Shown in pieces: positions 53,224 to 61,782 of a DNA stretch of 64,000 nt (within the stretch, counting starts at the first letter, position 1; the number at the start of each line of letters is the position of its first letter). The position numbers and the translations under genes were made by a program. The stretch is from Bacillota bacterium (GTDB taxonomy: Bacteria; Bacillota; Sulfobacillia; JACIYH01), in the NCBI GenBank assembly GCA_030019365.1, contig JASEFA010000003.1:186001-250000 (forward strand). Direction: 5' to 3'. The notes beneath the pieces were generated by a model, which saw only the letters and a list, made by a program, of their open reading frames with translations, was not told the origin of the DNA and searched no databases.

Positions 53224-53418
53224 GTGAAGACTGATGCGGAAACCGGGATGGACCGGCTGGCGGAGGCCGTGCGGCAGGCGGCCGGGGACGGCAGGCTGCC
53301 CTGCGCCCGCGCCTTCGAACTGGCCCGCGAACTCAGGGTGCCCCCGGCGCGGGTGGGGGAGATGGCTGATCGCCTGGGGATCAAGATAGTCGCCTGTCAA
53401 CTGGGGTGCTTCCGCTGA
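53224..53418 (+). CDS. Small conserved helix-turn-helix-like protein ending CQLGCF
   Basis: 64 residues from GTG 53224. The helices LAEAVRQAAGDGRLPCARAF and LARELRVPPARVGEMADRLG suggest a small winged-helix or HTH fold. The end, IKIVACQLGCFR, keeps two cysteines four residues apart (CxxxC). I recall similar short proteins with the same CQLGCF tail next to molybdopterin or formate dehydrogenase genes in anaerobic Bacillota, unverified. It may be a small metal- or redox-sensing regulator. Confidence 0.7.
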   Translation: MKTDAETGMDRLAEAVRQAAGDGRLPCARAFELARELRVPPARVGEMADRLGIKIVACQLGCFR

Positions 53419-53532
53419 TGGGCGCCGTGCATCGTCGGGCGGTGTAGGGCCATCCGATGGGCGGTGACGCCCCGGGCCGCCCGAGCGGTGAAAGGTGGGT
53501 CCGTCCGGGAGACGTGAAATGCGAGCCAGGCG

Positions 53533-54807
53533 GTGAAGCAGGTCTTGTTCTTCAAGGTGGTCACGGCTCGGGAAGCCCAGCGGAGCGTGCTGGAGGTCTT
53601 GGGGTGGCGCGGCGGGGACTCCGGCGGGACGTCCCTGACCCGGGCGGTGGAGCACCTGGCGCTTGAGGGGTGTGCGGGCAGGGTGCTGGCCGCCGACCTG
53701 GTGGCGGCCGAGGCTGTGCCCGGCTTCCCGCGGTCCACGGTGGATGGGTATGCGGTGCGGGCCCGGGACACCTTCGGTGCCAGCGAGGCGCTGCCCGCGT
53801 ACCTGCTGCTGGCGGGCGAGTTGCGCATGGGCGAGGCGGCGCAGAAGGCACTGGGTGAAGGAGAGTGCGTGGCTGTGGCGACGGGTGGCGCACTTCCCGA
53901 CGGCGCCGACGCCGTGGTCATGCTGGAGCACACCGAAACGCCCGGCGACGGCACCGTGGCCGTGATGCGCCCGGTTTCGCCGGAGGAAAACCTGGTGCGC
54001 CCTGGCGAGGATGTGCGGGCGGGCCAGGTAGTGGTGCAGCAGGGGCAGGTCCTGCGCCCTCCCGACCTGGGGGTGGCCGCCGCCCTGGGGTACACCGGTT
54101 TGCCGGTGTTCGCCCGTCCCCGGGTGGCTATTATCTCCACGGGGGACGAGCTGGTGCCGCCGGAGGTGAGGCCGGGGCCGGGCCGGGTGCGGGACGTAAA
54201 CGCGTACGCGCTGGCGGCGGCCGTGCAGGGGGAAGGTGGTATCCCCCGCCTGCTGGGGATCATACCCGACGACCGTGAGGCCCTCGACCGCGCGCTCGGG
54301 GAGGGGCTGGAGACTGACTGCGTGATCGTATCCGGGGGAAGCTCGGTGGGCGCCCGGGACCTGGTGGGGGGGGCCATCGCCTCGCTGGGCGAGCCCGGCG
54401 TGCTGGTACATGGCGTGGCGGTGAGGCCGGGCAAGCCGGTCATCGTCGCCGTGACCCGGGGCAAGCCTGTGTACGGGCTGCCGGGCCACCCGGTGTCGGC
54501 CCTGGTCACCTTTTACCTGCTGGTGCGCCCCGTCATCCGCTACCTGGCGGGTGCCGATCCCTTCCCGTTCGAGCCGACCGTGCGGGCTCGGCTGGGGCGC
54601 AACCTGGGCTCCCGGGCGGGCGTGGAGGAGTACGTGCGGGTTTCCCTGTCCCGGGAGGGCGGGCAACTGGTCGCCCGCCCCGTGCTGGGGAAGTCGGGGC
54701 TGATCTCCACCCTCGCGCGGGCCTGGGGCCTGGTGCGCATCCCGGCCGAGGCCACCGGCCTGGCCGAGGGTGAGGAAGTCGAGGTCCTGCCCATCCCTCC
54801 CCTGTGA
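53533..54807 (+). CDS. moeA: Molybdopterin molybdenumtransferase MoeA, first copy
   Basis: Inserts molybdate into adenylated molybdopterin. 424 residues from GTG 53533. Conserved blocks: VPGFPRSTVDGYAVRA near 65; GADAVVMLEHTE; VRPGEDVRAG; the MPT-binding ISTGDELV and SGGSSVGARDLV; VRPGKPVIV and YGLPGHPVSALVTF. The C-terminal domain IV ends EEVEVLPIPPL. The next gene encodes a second MoeA, common where Mo and W enzymes or two cofactor branches coexist. Confidence 0.95.
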   Translation: MKQVLFFKVVTAREAQRSVLEVLGWRGGDSGGTSLTRAVEHLALEGCAGRVLAADLVAAEAVPGFPRSTVDGYAVRARDTFGASEALPAYLLLAGELRMGEAAQKALGEGECVAVATGGALPDGADAVVMLEHTETPGDGTVAVMRPVSPEENLVRPGEDVRAGQVVVQQGQVLRPPDLGVAAALGYTGLPVFARPRVAIISTGDELVPPEVRPGPGRVRDVNAYALAAAVQGEGGIPRLLGIIPDDREALDRALGEGLETDCVIVSGGSSVGARDLVGGAIASLGEPGVLVHGVAVRPGKPVIVAVTRGKPVYGLPGHPVSALVTFYLLVRPVIRYLAGADPFPFEPTVRARLGRNLGSRAGVEEYVRVSLSREGGQLVARPVLGKSGLISTLARAWGLVRIPAEATGLAEGEEVEVLPIPPL

Positions 54808-54832
54808 GGGCGGGGGGACGGAGGTCTGCGAG

Positions 54833-56827
54833 GTGCGCAAGGACGTCTATCTGAAAACGGTACCCTGGTGGGAGGCGCGGGCGCTCTTCCTGGAGACCGC
54901 GCTGGGTCCGGGACGGCATGCCCGGACGGAGGCAGAGGTCATACCGACGGCTGAGGCGGTGAGCCGGGTGACGGCGGCGCCGGCGTTCGCGGTCATGTCC
55001 TGGCCCCACTACCACGCCGCCGCCATGGACGGGGTGGCGGTGTGCAGCCGTGACACCGCGGGTGCGAGTGAATCCAACCCCGGGTGGCTGAGCCGGGAGC
55101 AGTACGACCCCGTGGATACGGGCGACCCCCTTCCTCCCGGCCGCGACGCCGTCATCATGAGCGAGGAGCTCCACCCCCTGCCCGACGGCCGCCTCGAGGT
55201 GATCGCCGCCGTCCCTCCCTGGGACAATGTGCGCGCCGTAGGGGAGGATGTGGTGGCGGGTGAGATGGTGGTTCCCGCCGGGCACCGCCTGGGCCCTGCC
55301 GACGTGGGGGCGCTGCTGGCGGCGGGGGTGGTGAGGATCGCCGTGCGGGGCCGCCCCCGGGTGGGGATCATCCCTACGGGCGATGAGCTGGTACCCGTGG
55401 GGAAGGCCGTGGCCCCGGGACAGATCCCCGAGTTCAATTCCGCCATCCTGGCCGGGATGCTGGGCGAGTGGGGGGCGGTGCCCGTGGTGTACCCCCCGGT
55501 GCCGGACGACCCCGGCGCGGTGCGGGACGCCATGGTACGGGCCGCCGCCGAGTGCGACCTGGTGCTCACCATCGGAGGGTCGTCGGCGGGCTCGGGCGAC
55601 TACACCGCGCGCGCCATGGCCGAGTGTGGCGAAGTGCTGGTGCACGGGGTGAACACCCGCCCGGGCAAGCCCGTCGTGCTGGGCTTAGTCCGCACCGGCG
55701 CCGCGGGTGGAGACCCCGCCGTCGCGGCGCACGGGTCGGTTGCGGACGAGGTGCGCGGCGCCCGCGGGCCGAGGCCGGCGGTGGGTATCCCCGGGTATCC
55801 GGTGTCGGCGGTGCTGGCCATGGAACTCTTCGTGCGGCCCCTGGTGGTGACCCTGCAGGGGCTTCCCCCTCCCACGGCGGAGGTGCTGCGCGGGCGGCTG
55901 ACGCGACGGCTGGCCTCGGCTGCGGGGGTGGAGGAGTTCGTGCGCGTACGCGTGGGCCGGGTGGGTGACGAGTGGGTGGTGGCACCCCTCTCGCGGGGGG
56001 CCGGACTCACCACCAGCCTGGTGCGGGCGGACGGGTGGCTGGTGGTGCCCGCCGGTGTGGAGGGATTTGCGGAAGGGCAGGAAGTGGAGGTGCAACTCCT
56101 GCGGGGCCGCGATGAGATCGAGGGGTGCCTCCTGGTGACGGGGAGCCACGACCCCGCCCTGGACGTGCTGGGGAGCCTGCTGGGCGAGCGGCACCCCGGC
56201 CTGGGACTGAGCTCGGGCAACGTGGGTAGCCTGGCGGGGCTGGTGGCGCTGGGAAGGGGGGAGTGCCACGCCGCCGGGTGTCACCTGCTGGATCCCGAGA
56301 CGGGCGAGTACAATGCTCCCTACGTGCGGCGGCTGCTGCCCGGGCGCCGGGTGCTCCTGTTCCCGCTGCACTTCCGGCAGCAGGGCATTATGGTGGCACC
56401 GGGCAACCCCAAGGGCATCCGGGGGATCGAAGACCTGGCCCGCGCCGATGTTTCCTTCGTCAACCGCCAGCGCGGGTCAGGGACGCGTGTGCTGCTGGAC
56501 TGGCTGCTGGGGCAGAAGGGGATTTCCCCGCACCGGGTGAACGGTTACGGGCGGGAGATGTTCACCCACGCCCAGGTGGCGGTGGCGGTGGAGAGCGGCA
56601 CCGCCGATGCCGGCCTGGGAGTGCTGAGCGCGGCGAAGGCGCTGGGGCTGGATTTCGTCGCCGTGGCGGAGGAGCAGTACGACCTGGCCTTCCTGCCCAG
56701 GACCACGGAGGATGGCCGGGTGCGGGCGCTGATGGAGGTGGCACGCAGCGAGGCGTTCTCCCGAGCTCTGGAGGTCATGGGCGGCTACCGCCCCGCCACC
56801 GGCGACGCCCGTGAGGTTGGCCCGTAA
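54833..56827 (+). CDS. MoeA-like protein fused to a periplasmic-binding-like (LysR/ModA-type) domain
   Basis: 664 residues from GTG 54833 (GGAGG at 9 nt). Residues 1-430 are MoeA-like: HYHAAAMDGVAVCSRDT, VRAVGEDVVAGEM, IIPTGDELVPVG, IGGSSAGSGDYTARAMAE, VNTRPGKPVVLG and GIPGYPVSAVLAM. Residues 440-660 are a type 2 PBP-like domain: LLVTGSHDPALDVL, GLSSGNVGSLAGLVAL, YVRRLLPGRRVLLFPLHFRQ, FVNRQRGSGTRVLLDWLLG, and DAGLGVLSAAKALGLDFV. This MoeA-PBP fusion is known in archaea and Bacillota and is thought to sense or deliver an oxyanion or cofactor. An Ala/Gly insert sits near 288-315. Confidence 0.92.
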   Translation: MRKDVYLKTVPWWEARALFLETALGPGRHARTEAEVIPTAEAVSRVTAAPAFAVMSWPHYHAAAMDGVAVCSRDTAGASESNPGWLSREQYDPVDTGDPLPPGRDAVIMSEELHPLPDGRLEVIAAVPPWDNVRAVGEDVVAGEMVVPAGHRLGPADVGALLAAGVVRIAVRGRPRVGIIPTGDELVPVGKAVAPGQIPEFNSAILAGMLGEWGAVPVVYPPVPDDPGAVRDAMVRAAAECDLVLTIGGSSAGSGDYTARAMAECGEVLVHGVNTRPGKPVVLGLVRTGAAGGDPAVAAHGSVADEVRGARGPRPAVGIPGYPVSAVLAMELFVRPLVVTLQGLPPPTAEVLRGRLTRRLASAAGVEEFVRVRVGRVGDEWVVAPLSRGAGLTTSLVRADGWLVVPAGVEGFAEGQEVEVQLLRGRDEIEGCLLVTGSHDPALDVLGSLLGERHPGLGLSSGNVGSLAGLVALGRGECHAAGCHLLDPETGEYNAPYVRRLLPGRRVLLFPLHFRQQGIMVAPGNPKGIRGIEDLARADVSFVNRQRGSGTRVLLDWLLGQKGISPHRVNGYGREMFTHAQVAVAVESGTADAGLGVLSAAKALGLDFVAVAEEQYDLAFLPRTTEDGRVRALMEVARSEAFSRALEVMGGYRPATGDAREVGP

Positions 56828-56848
56828 GAAGGTTGGGAGGGCAATGAG

Positions 56849-57832
56849 GTGAAGGACGGGTTTGGGCGGGAGATAAACTACCTGCGGATGTCGGTGACCG
56901 ACCGCTGCAACCTGCGCTGCCGCTACTGCATGCCTGAGCAGGGGGTGCAGCCCATCGCCCACGCCGACGTCCTCCGCTACGAGGAGATCGAGCGGCTGGT
57001 GCGGGTGGCGGCCCGGCTGGGGTTCTGGCGGGTGCGGGTGACCGGCGGTGAACCCCTGGTACGTAAGGGGCTGGCGGGGTTCGTAGCCCGCCTGGCGTCT
57101 GTCGCCGGCGTTGCAGACGTCTCCCTCACCACCAACGGGATCCTCCTGGCCGACCTGGCCGGCGAATTGCGGCGGGCGGGGTTGCGCCGGGTGAACGTGA
57201 GCCTGGACACCCTGCGGGAAGACAGGTTCGCCTGGATCACCCGGCGCCCGGAGTTCCGGCGGGCCTGGGCGGGGATCATGGCGGCGCTGCGGGAGGGCCT
57301 GGTGCCGGTCAAGGTGAACGTGGTCCTGATGGCCGGGTTCAATGACGACGAGGTGGAGGATTTCGCCCGCCTCACCAGGGAATACCCCCTGTGGGTGAGG
57401 TTCATTGAACTCATGCCCCTGGGCAACAACGGGCTGCACGGGGAGTCCCGGTACCTGCCGGTGGCGTCCGTCTGGCCCCGCCTCCAGACGCTGGGGCCCC
57501 TGGAGGAAATCCCCTCCTCGGCCGGGGACGGCGGTGGACCCGCCCGCTATTTCACCTACCGGGGTGCGCCGGGGAGACTGGGCCTGATCACCCCCCTCAG
57601 CCAGCACTTCTGCGGGGACTGCAACCGCCTGCGCCTCACCTCGGATGGGCGCCTGAACCCGTGCCTGGCGGGACTGGGGGAGGTGGACGTGCGCGGACCC
57701 CTGCGCACGGGCGCCACGGACGATGACCTCGCCAGCCTTATCGCCCTGGCCGTGCACCAGAAGCCCGAGGAGCATCACATGGCCCCGGGGGAAGTGGCCT
57801 GCGATCGGCAGATGTCCCGCCTGGGCGGCTAG
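56849..57832 (+). CDS. moaA: GTP 3',8-cyclase MoaA
   Basis: The radical-SAM enzyme for the first step of molybdopterin synthesis. 327 residues from GTG 56849. The N-terminal cluster is in SVTDRCNLRCRYCMPEQG, with VTGGEPLVRKGL as the SAM region and VSLDTLREDRF following. The C-terminal second cluster is in HFCGDCNRLRLTSDGRLNPC. It pairs with MoaC, encoded about 100 bases downstream, to convert GTP to cPMP. The final GG of the protein reads CRQMSRLGG, keeping the activating tail. Confidence 0.97.
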   Translation: MKDGFGREINYLRMSVTDRCNLRCRYCMPEQGVQPIAHADVLRYEEIERLVRVAARLGFWRVRVTGGEPLVRKGLAGFVARLASVAGVADVSLTTNGILLADLAGELRRAGLRRVNVSLDTLREDRFAWITRRPEFRRAWAGIMAALREGLVPVKVNVVLMAGFNDDEVEDFARLTREYPLWVRFIELMPLGNNGLHGESRYLPVASVWPRLQTLGPLEEIPSSAGDGGGPARYFTYRGAPGRLGLITPLSQHFCGDCNRLRLTSDGRLNPCLAGLGEVDVRGPLRTGATDDDLASLIALAVHQKPEEHHMAPGEVACDRQMSRLGG

Positions 57833-57935
57833 GCCCGCGGGTGACGGGCGGCGCATGGTGCCGCGGTGTGGACGGGGTACGGGCAGCCGGGCAAGGGCGA
57901 TGAGGCGCGGTGCGACTGAGAGGAGGGAGAGGCCG

Positions 57936-58565
57936 GTGGGCGAAGAGGGCGCGCGGCTCAGCCACCTGGACGAGGCGGGGCGCGTACATATGGTGGATGT
58001 GTCAGGGAAGGAGGCGTCGGTCCGGGTGGCGGTGGCCCGGGGCCGGGTGACCATGTCGCGCCGCACCCTGGACCTGGTCCGGCAGGCTGCCCTCCCCAAG
58101 GGGGACGTGCTGGCGGTGGCACGGGTGGCCGGTATCATGGCCGCCAAGGAGGCATCCCGGCTCATCCCCCTGTGCCATCCCCTGCCCCTGGACCACATCC
58201 ACATCGACCTGCGTCTTCGCGACGGGGGCGGGGCGCAGGGCGCCGCAGAGGGAAGGCCAGAGGGAAGGGGGCAGGGCGCCGCAGAGGGCGACGCAGAGGG
58301 AAGGCTAAAGGGAAGAGCGGAGGGAAGCTCAGAGGGTTGGGCGGAGGTGCTCATCCAGGCTACGGTGCGAGCGCGGGCACCTACCGGCGCCGAGATGGAG
58401 GCCCTCACCGCCGTGATGGGAGCGGCTCTGGCGGTTTACGATATGTGCAAGGGCGCGGACAAAGGTATGGTCATCGGCGAGGTGCGCCTGGTCCGGAAAG
58501 AGGGAGGGCGCAGCGGCCGGTGGGAACGGGAAGGTGAAGAGCTGTGGCCCTGCAGCGACGAATAA
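57936..58565 (+). CDS. moaC: Cyclic pyranopterin monophosphate synthase MoaC, with repeat insert
   Basis: Acts after MoaA to form cPMP. 209 residues from GTG 57936 (AGGAGGGAGA upstream); most MoaC proteins have about 160. Core blocks: LDEAGRVHMVDVSGKEASVR, KGDVLAVARVAGIMAAKEAS, LIPLCHPLPLDHIHIDL, ARAPTGAEMEALTAV and YDMCKGADKGMVIGEV with the catalytic Lys. An insert of about 40 residues, rich in Gly, Ala, Glu and Arg (near 95-135), splits a strand pair of the core. The 3' end overlaps the next gene by 22 nt. Confidence 0.94.
   Translation: MGEEGARLSHLDEAGRVHMVDVSGKEASVRVAVARGRVTMSRRTLDLVRQAALPKGDVLAVARVAGIMAAKEASRLIPLCHPLPLDHIHIDLRLRDGGGAQGAAEGRPEGRGQGAAEGDAEGRLKGRAEGSSEGWAEVLIQATVRARAPTGAEMEALTAVMGAALAVYDMCKGADKGMVIGEVRLVRKEGGRSGRWEREGEELWPCSDE
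58236..58288 (+). repeat. 17-nt direct repeat within the moaC insert
   Basis: CAGGGCGCCGCAGAGGG occurs at 58236-58252 and again at 58272-58288, exactly 36 nt (12 codons) apart and in frame. Further degenerate GGGAAGG-like units continue to about 58345. It shows that the Gly/Glu/Arg insert grew by tandem duplication inside the gene. Confidence 0.9.
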
Positions 58566-59056
58566 GAGCGGGAATCCTCACCGCCAGCGACAGTGCCTAC
58601 CGGGGCGAACGCCAGGACGAGAGCGGGCCGGTGATCGCCGCCATCCTGGAAAAAGCGGGCATGGAGATCGTGCACCAGAAGGTGCTCCCTGACGATAAGG
58701 GCGCCCTGGCGGTGGAACTGAAGTACATGGCCGACGGGCTGGGTCTGGACGTCGTCCTTACCACCGGGGGCACGGGCCTGGGGCCGCGGGACCGCACACC
58801 GGAGGCCACCCGCGCCGTCATTGACCGGGAGGTACCGGGCATCGCCGAGGCCGTGCGGGCGGCCGGGCTGCGCAAGACACCCCACGCCATGCTCTCGCGG
58901 GCCGTGGCCGGGGTGCGGGGCAGCACCCTCATTGTGAACCTGCCCGGCAGCCCCCGGGCCGCGCAGGAGAACCTGGAGGTGTTGATGCCCGCCCTGGGGC
59001 ATGCGGTGGAGCTCCTCCAGGGTACGGCCGTCGACTGCGCCCGCCTGCGCCGCTGA
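58544..59056 (+). CDS. mog: Molybdopterin adenylyltransferase (MogA/MoaB family)
   Basis: Adenylates molybdopterin before metal insertion by MoeA. 170 residues from GTG 58544. AGILTASDSAYRGERQDESG near 9-28, DVVLTTGGTGLGPRDRTPEA near 66-85, and VNLPGSPRAAQENLEVLMPA near 130 are the MPT-binding blocks of the family. GTG overlaps the end of moaC. Together with moaA, moaC and two moeA genes it gives most of the cofactor pathway; moaD/moaE and the guanylyltransferase mobA are not in the window. Confidence 0.93.
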   Translation: MALQRRIRAGILTASDSAYRGERQDESGPVIAAILEKAGMEIVHQKVLPDDKGALAVELKYMADGLGLDVVLTTGGTGLGPRDRTPEATRAVIDREVPGIAEAVRAAGLRKTPHAMLSRAVAGVRGSTLIVNLPGSPRAAQENLEVLMPALGHAVELLQGTAVDCARLRR

Positions 59057-59124
59057 CGGCGCACTTCGCCCGTGGCAGGGACGGGGCGCGCGCTGGGCGA
59101 AGTTGCCACCGGGAGGTGGCCCGG

Positions 59125-59523
59125 GTGGAATTCGAGGTGGGGCAGCGGGCTTCCGTTTCACGCACCGTTACGGAAGCCGATGTGGTCAACTTCGCCGGTG
59201 TGAGCGGTGACTTCAATCCCGTGCACGTGGACGCCGAGTACGCCAGGGCCACCCGCTTCGGCCAGCGGGTGGCTCACGGCCTGCTCACGGCCAGCATCAT
59301 GTCGTCCGTCCTGGGCATGCAGATTCCGGGTCCCGGAGCAATTTACCTTGGCCAGACCCTGAAGTTCCTCAAGCCCGTGTTCATCGGGGATACCGTGACC
59401 GCGCACGTGGAAGTCACCGGGTGGACGGTCGAAAAGCGCAGGGTGATCCTGAACACCTGGGTGGAAGACCAGCGCGGCGAAAAGGTCCTGGAGGGCGAAG
59501 CCAACCTGCTGGTCCCCGCCTGA
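59125..59523 (+). CDS. MaoC-like (R)-specific enoyl-CoA hydratase
   Basis: 132 residues from GTG 59125, with GGGAGG 8 nt upstream (GTG 59116 is an alternative). The hot-dog hydratase-2 motif is VSGDFNPVHVDAEYARATRF, whose Asp and His are the catalytic pair, followed by VAHGLLTASIMSSVLG and KFLKPVFIGDTVTAHVEV. It may act in hydroxyacyl-CoA metabolism with the thiolase and dehydrogenase 8 kb upstream. Confidence 0.92.
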   Translation: MEFEVGQRASVSRTVTEADVVNFAGVSGDFNPVHVDAEYARATRFGQRVAHGLLTASIMSSVLGMQIPGPGAIYLGQTLKFLKPVFIGDTVTAHVEVTGWTVEKRRVILNTWVEDQRGEKVLEGEANLLVPA

Positions 59524-59672
59524 GCGGTGCCCCCGCCAGCACCCCTGGCGGAGGCCCGACCGGCCGGAGCGCCGGATGCCCCGGACATGGTGACCGGGGG
59601 CCCCGGGCAAGGTGCTCGTACGCGATACCCCGGGTGCGCAGCCGGGCCGTTGTAACACGGGTGTCGCATAAT

Positions 59673-59689
59673 TGTAAGGCGGCGTTACA
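59673..59689 (+). promoter_or_regulatory. TGTAA-N7-TTACA inverted repeat before the exported helical protein gene
   Basis: A 5-bp inverted repeat, TGTAA-GGCGGCG-TTACA. Related TGTAA and GTTAC sequences recur nearby (59651, 59710 and 59748). The patch is A/T-rich for this genome, with CATAAT at 59667-59672 directly before it. The -35 partner TTGTAA (59650) is only 11 bp away, too close for a standard promoter. Possible operator; weak. Confidence 0.3.
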
Positions 59690-59765
59690 GGCATGAAGAC
59701 GCTGTCCCGCTAAGCCTTATGTAAACAACGCGCGAGATGCGGGCGTTACGGCGGGAGCGGGGCAG

Positions 59766-61067
59766 ATGGGATCTGGCAGGAACGTGGCATCCGTCGCTGC
59801 CATGCTCGCAGCAGTGGGAATGTTGCTGGGAGGCGTCTGGGCCTACCCGCGGGTGCCCTGGTTAGGCGAAATGCCTTCCCGGTTGGAGATTGCCGGCGAG
59901 ACGCTGCTGGGCACCCTGGCCGGTGACCGACTGTACCGCGCTGCGCCTGCCGGGCCTGCCTGGCGCCCCCTTGCGGGCGCCCGGGTCGGCGCTGCCGAGG
60001 CGGCGCCCCGGCTGGGACCTGAGGCAGCGGCTGCTATGGCCACCCGGCTGGAGGAGGCCATATCCCATCAAGCAGACTGGCTGCTGGCCTGCCGCACCGC
60101 GAGCGGCACTTTCGCCGTGGCCCCGGGCGCAGACCTCATCGTCCCCTACTTCGCCAACCAGGCGGCCTGGTCACTCCTGCCCGAGTATCCCAGGGAGGCA
60201 AAGGCGCACCTGGAGTGGTATCTCAGTCACCTCAACCGGTCGGACCGGTGGGGTCTGGCGGGTACGGTGTATGACTACCGCATCGAAGCAGACCGGGAGG
60301 TTCCCACGGGGTCGTACGATTCCGCCGATGCCTATGCCGCCACCTTCCTCAGCGCGGTGGCGCGTTACTGGCAGGTGACCGGCGATACCCACTTCGTACA
60401 GGATCACCGGGCCGAGCTGGACCTGGTGGCCGGGGTCATCGTAGCGCTGCAGGACACCGACGGGTTGGCCTGGGCGCGACCCGGGCATTGGGTCAAGTAC
60501 CTCATGGACAATGCCGAGAACTTCCAGGGCCTCAGCGACTACGGCTGGTTGTTGGGCAGGCTCGGGGATGGGGATGCCGCCCGCTATTGGGCGGGCCGGG
60601 CCGAGACCATACGGGGCGGTATCAGACAGGTGATGTTCAATCCGCGGCGGGGCGACTACTACTGGGCGGTCAAGATGTCGGGGACCAGGCGCCTGCCCAA
60701 CTGGCGGCAATGGTATCCCGACGCCGTGGCCCAGCTCTTCCCGGTGCTGTGCGGCGTGGAACCCCCCGACAGCCGCATCTCCCGCGCGGTGTACCAGCGG
60801 TTCGTGCATTTCTACCCGGCGTGGGCCGCGCGCCCCCGACCGGGTCGTTCGCCCTGGGGCGTGATCACCCTCGTGGCCGTCACCATGGACGATACCGCCG
60901 ACCTGGAAGCCGGCCTGGCTTCCGCGCGGGAAATCCCGGCGCGGGCTCCGTTCTGGCATGCCGGCGAAGCCGCCTACCTGCTGTCGGCCGCCCGCCTCTG
61001 GCTTTCCCACCTTTCGCCTGCCGCGGAAATCCAGCCGGGCGTTTCCGGAAGTGTGGTCGAGCGGTAG
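59766..61067 (+). CDS. Exported helical protein, probable alpha/alpha barrel (glycosidase-like fold)
   Basis: 433 residues from ATG 59766. The N-terminus is signal-like: a short charged start, then VASVAAMLAAVGMLLGGVWA. The rest is helix-rich with aromatic segments of the six-hairpin type: GTFAVAPGADLIVPYFANQA, YDSADAYAATFLSAVARYW, NAENFQGLSDYGWLLGRLG, and PFWHAGEAAYLLSAARLWL. Conserved-looking acids are in DYRIEADREV and TMDDTADLE. This suggests a carbohydrate-active or related enzyme, but I cannot assign a family. Separated from its neighbours by 242 and 135 bases. Confidence 0.65.
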   Translation: MGSGRNVASVAAMLAAVGMLLGGVWAYPRVPWLGEMPSRLEIAGETLLGTLAGDRLYRAAPAGPAWRPLAGARVGAAEAAPRLGPEAAAAMATRLEEAISHQADWLLACRTASGTFAVAPGADLIVPYFANQAAWSLLPEYPREAKAHLEWYLSHLNRSDRWGLAGTVYDYRIEADREVPTGSYDSADAYAATFLSAVARYWQVTGDTHFVQDHRAELDLVAGVIVALQDTDGLAWARPGHWVKYLMDNAENFQGLSDYGWLLGRLGDGDAARYWAGRAETIRGGIRQVMFNPRRGDYYWAVKMSGTRRLPNWRQWYPDAVAQLFPVLCGVEPPDSRISRAVYQRFVHFYPAWAARPRPGRSPWGVITLVAVTMDDTADLEAGLASAREIPARAPFWHAGEAAYLLSAARLWLSHLSPAAEIQPGVSGSVVER

Positions 61068-61202
61068 CCTCGGCAGATCCCTGTCGTGGGGTGGGGAGCA
61101 GGACGGGCCGGCACTCGCGACGAAAGCTATGGAAAAGCGCGGGAAACCCGGTCTTCGCTGGGTGCCGGGCTGCTGCGGCGAACAGTAGCAGAGGGGGCAG
61201 TT

Positions 61203-61736
61203 ATGGAAGGGCATAACGTGTTGATCAGCGCGGAGGAGATCGAACGCCGGGTGAAGGAGCTGGCGGAGGAGATCTCGCGTGACTACCAGGGCAAGGAGCC
61301 CCTCCTCGTGTGCGTCCTCAAGGGCGGAGTGATCTTCCTGGCCGACCTGGTGCGGCACCTAACCGTGCCGGTGAACATGGACTTCATGGCGGTGTCGAGC
61401 TACGGGCAAAGTACCATCACCTCCGGGCAGGTGCGCATCATCAAGGACCTCGACACCAGCACCGAGGGCCGCCACGTCCTGCTGGTGGAGGACATCGTGG
61501 ATACCGGGCTCACGCTGTCCTACCTGTGCGACATTCTGCTGGCACGGGATCCCGCCAGCCTCAAGGTTTGCACGCTGCTCGACAAGGCCGCCCGTCGCAG
61601 GGTCAAGGTTCCCGTTGACTACGTGGGGTTCGAAGTGCCCAATGTATTCCTGGTGGGGTACGGGCTGGATTACCGGGAGCGCTACCGGGAACTGCCGTAC
61701 ATCGCGCGCCTGGAGGCCGAGCCGGAAGATGGCTGA
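61203..61736 (+). CDS. hpt: Hypoxanthine phosphoribosyltransferase
   Basis: Salvages hypoxanthine and guanine to IMP and GMP. 177 residues from ATG 61203, GAGGGGG 6 nt upstream. VCVLKGGVIFLADLVRHL near 38 and the PRPP loop VLLVEDIVDTGLTLSYL near 98 identify the enzyme; FEVPNVFLVGYGLDYRERYR is the C-terminal substrate region. An upstream in-frame start at 61086 would add 39 residues without similarity. Followed 46 bases later by guaA. Confidence 0.96.
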   Translation: MEGHNVLISAEEIERRVKELAEEISRDYQGKEPLLVCVLKGGVIFLADLVRHLTVPVNMDFMAVSSYGQSTITSGQVRIIKDLDTSTEGRHVLLVEDIVDTGLTLSYLCDILLARDPASLKVCTLLDKAARRRVKVPVDYVGFEVPNVFLVGYGLDYRERYRELPYIARLEAEPEDG

Positions 61737-61782
61737 GTCCGCGTGGGGGTGAATCTGGGACAGGGTGACGGGGGGTCAACGG

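Noticed and set aside
59650-59672. TTGTAA and CATAAT as a sigma-A promoter before the exported protein.
   Set aside because: The spacing is only 11 bp.
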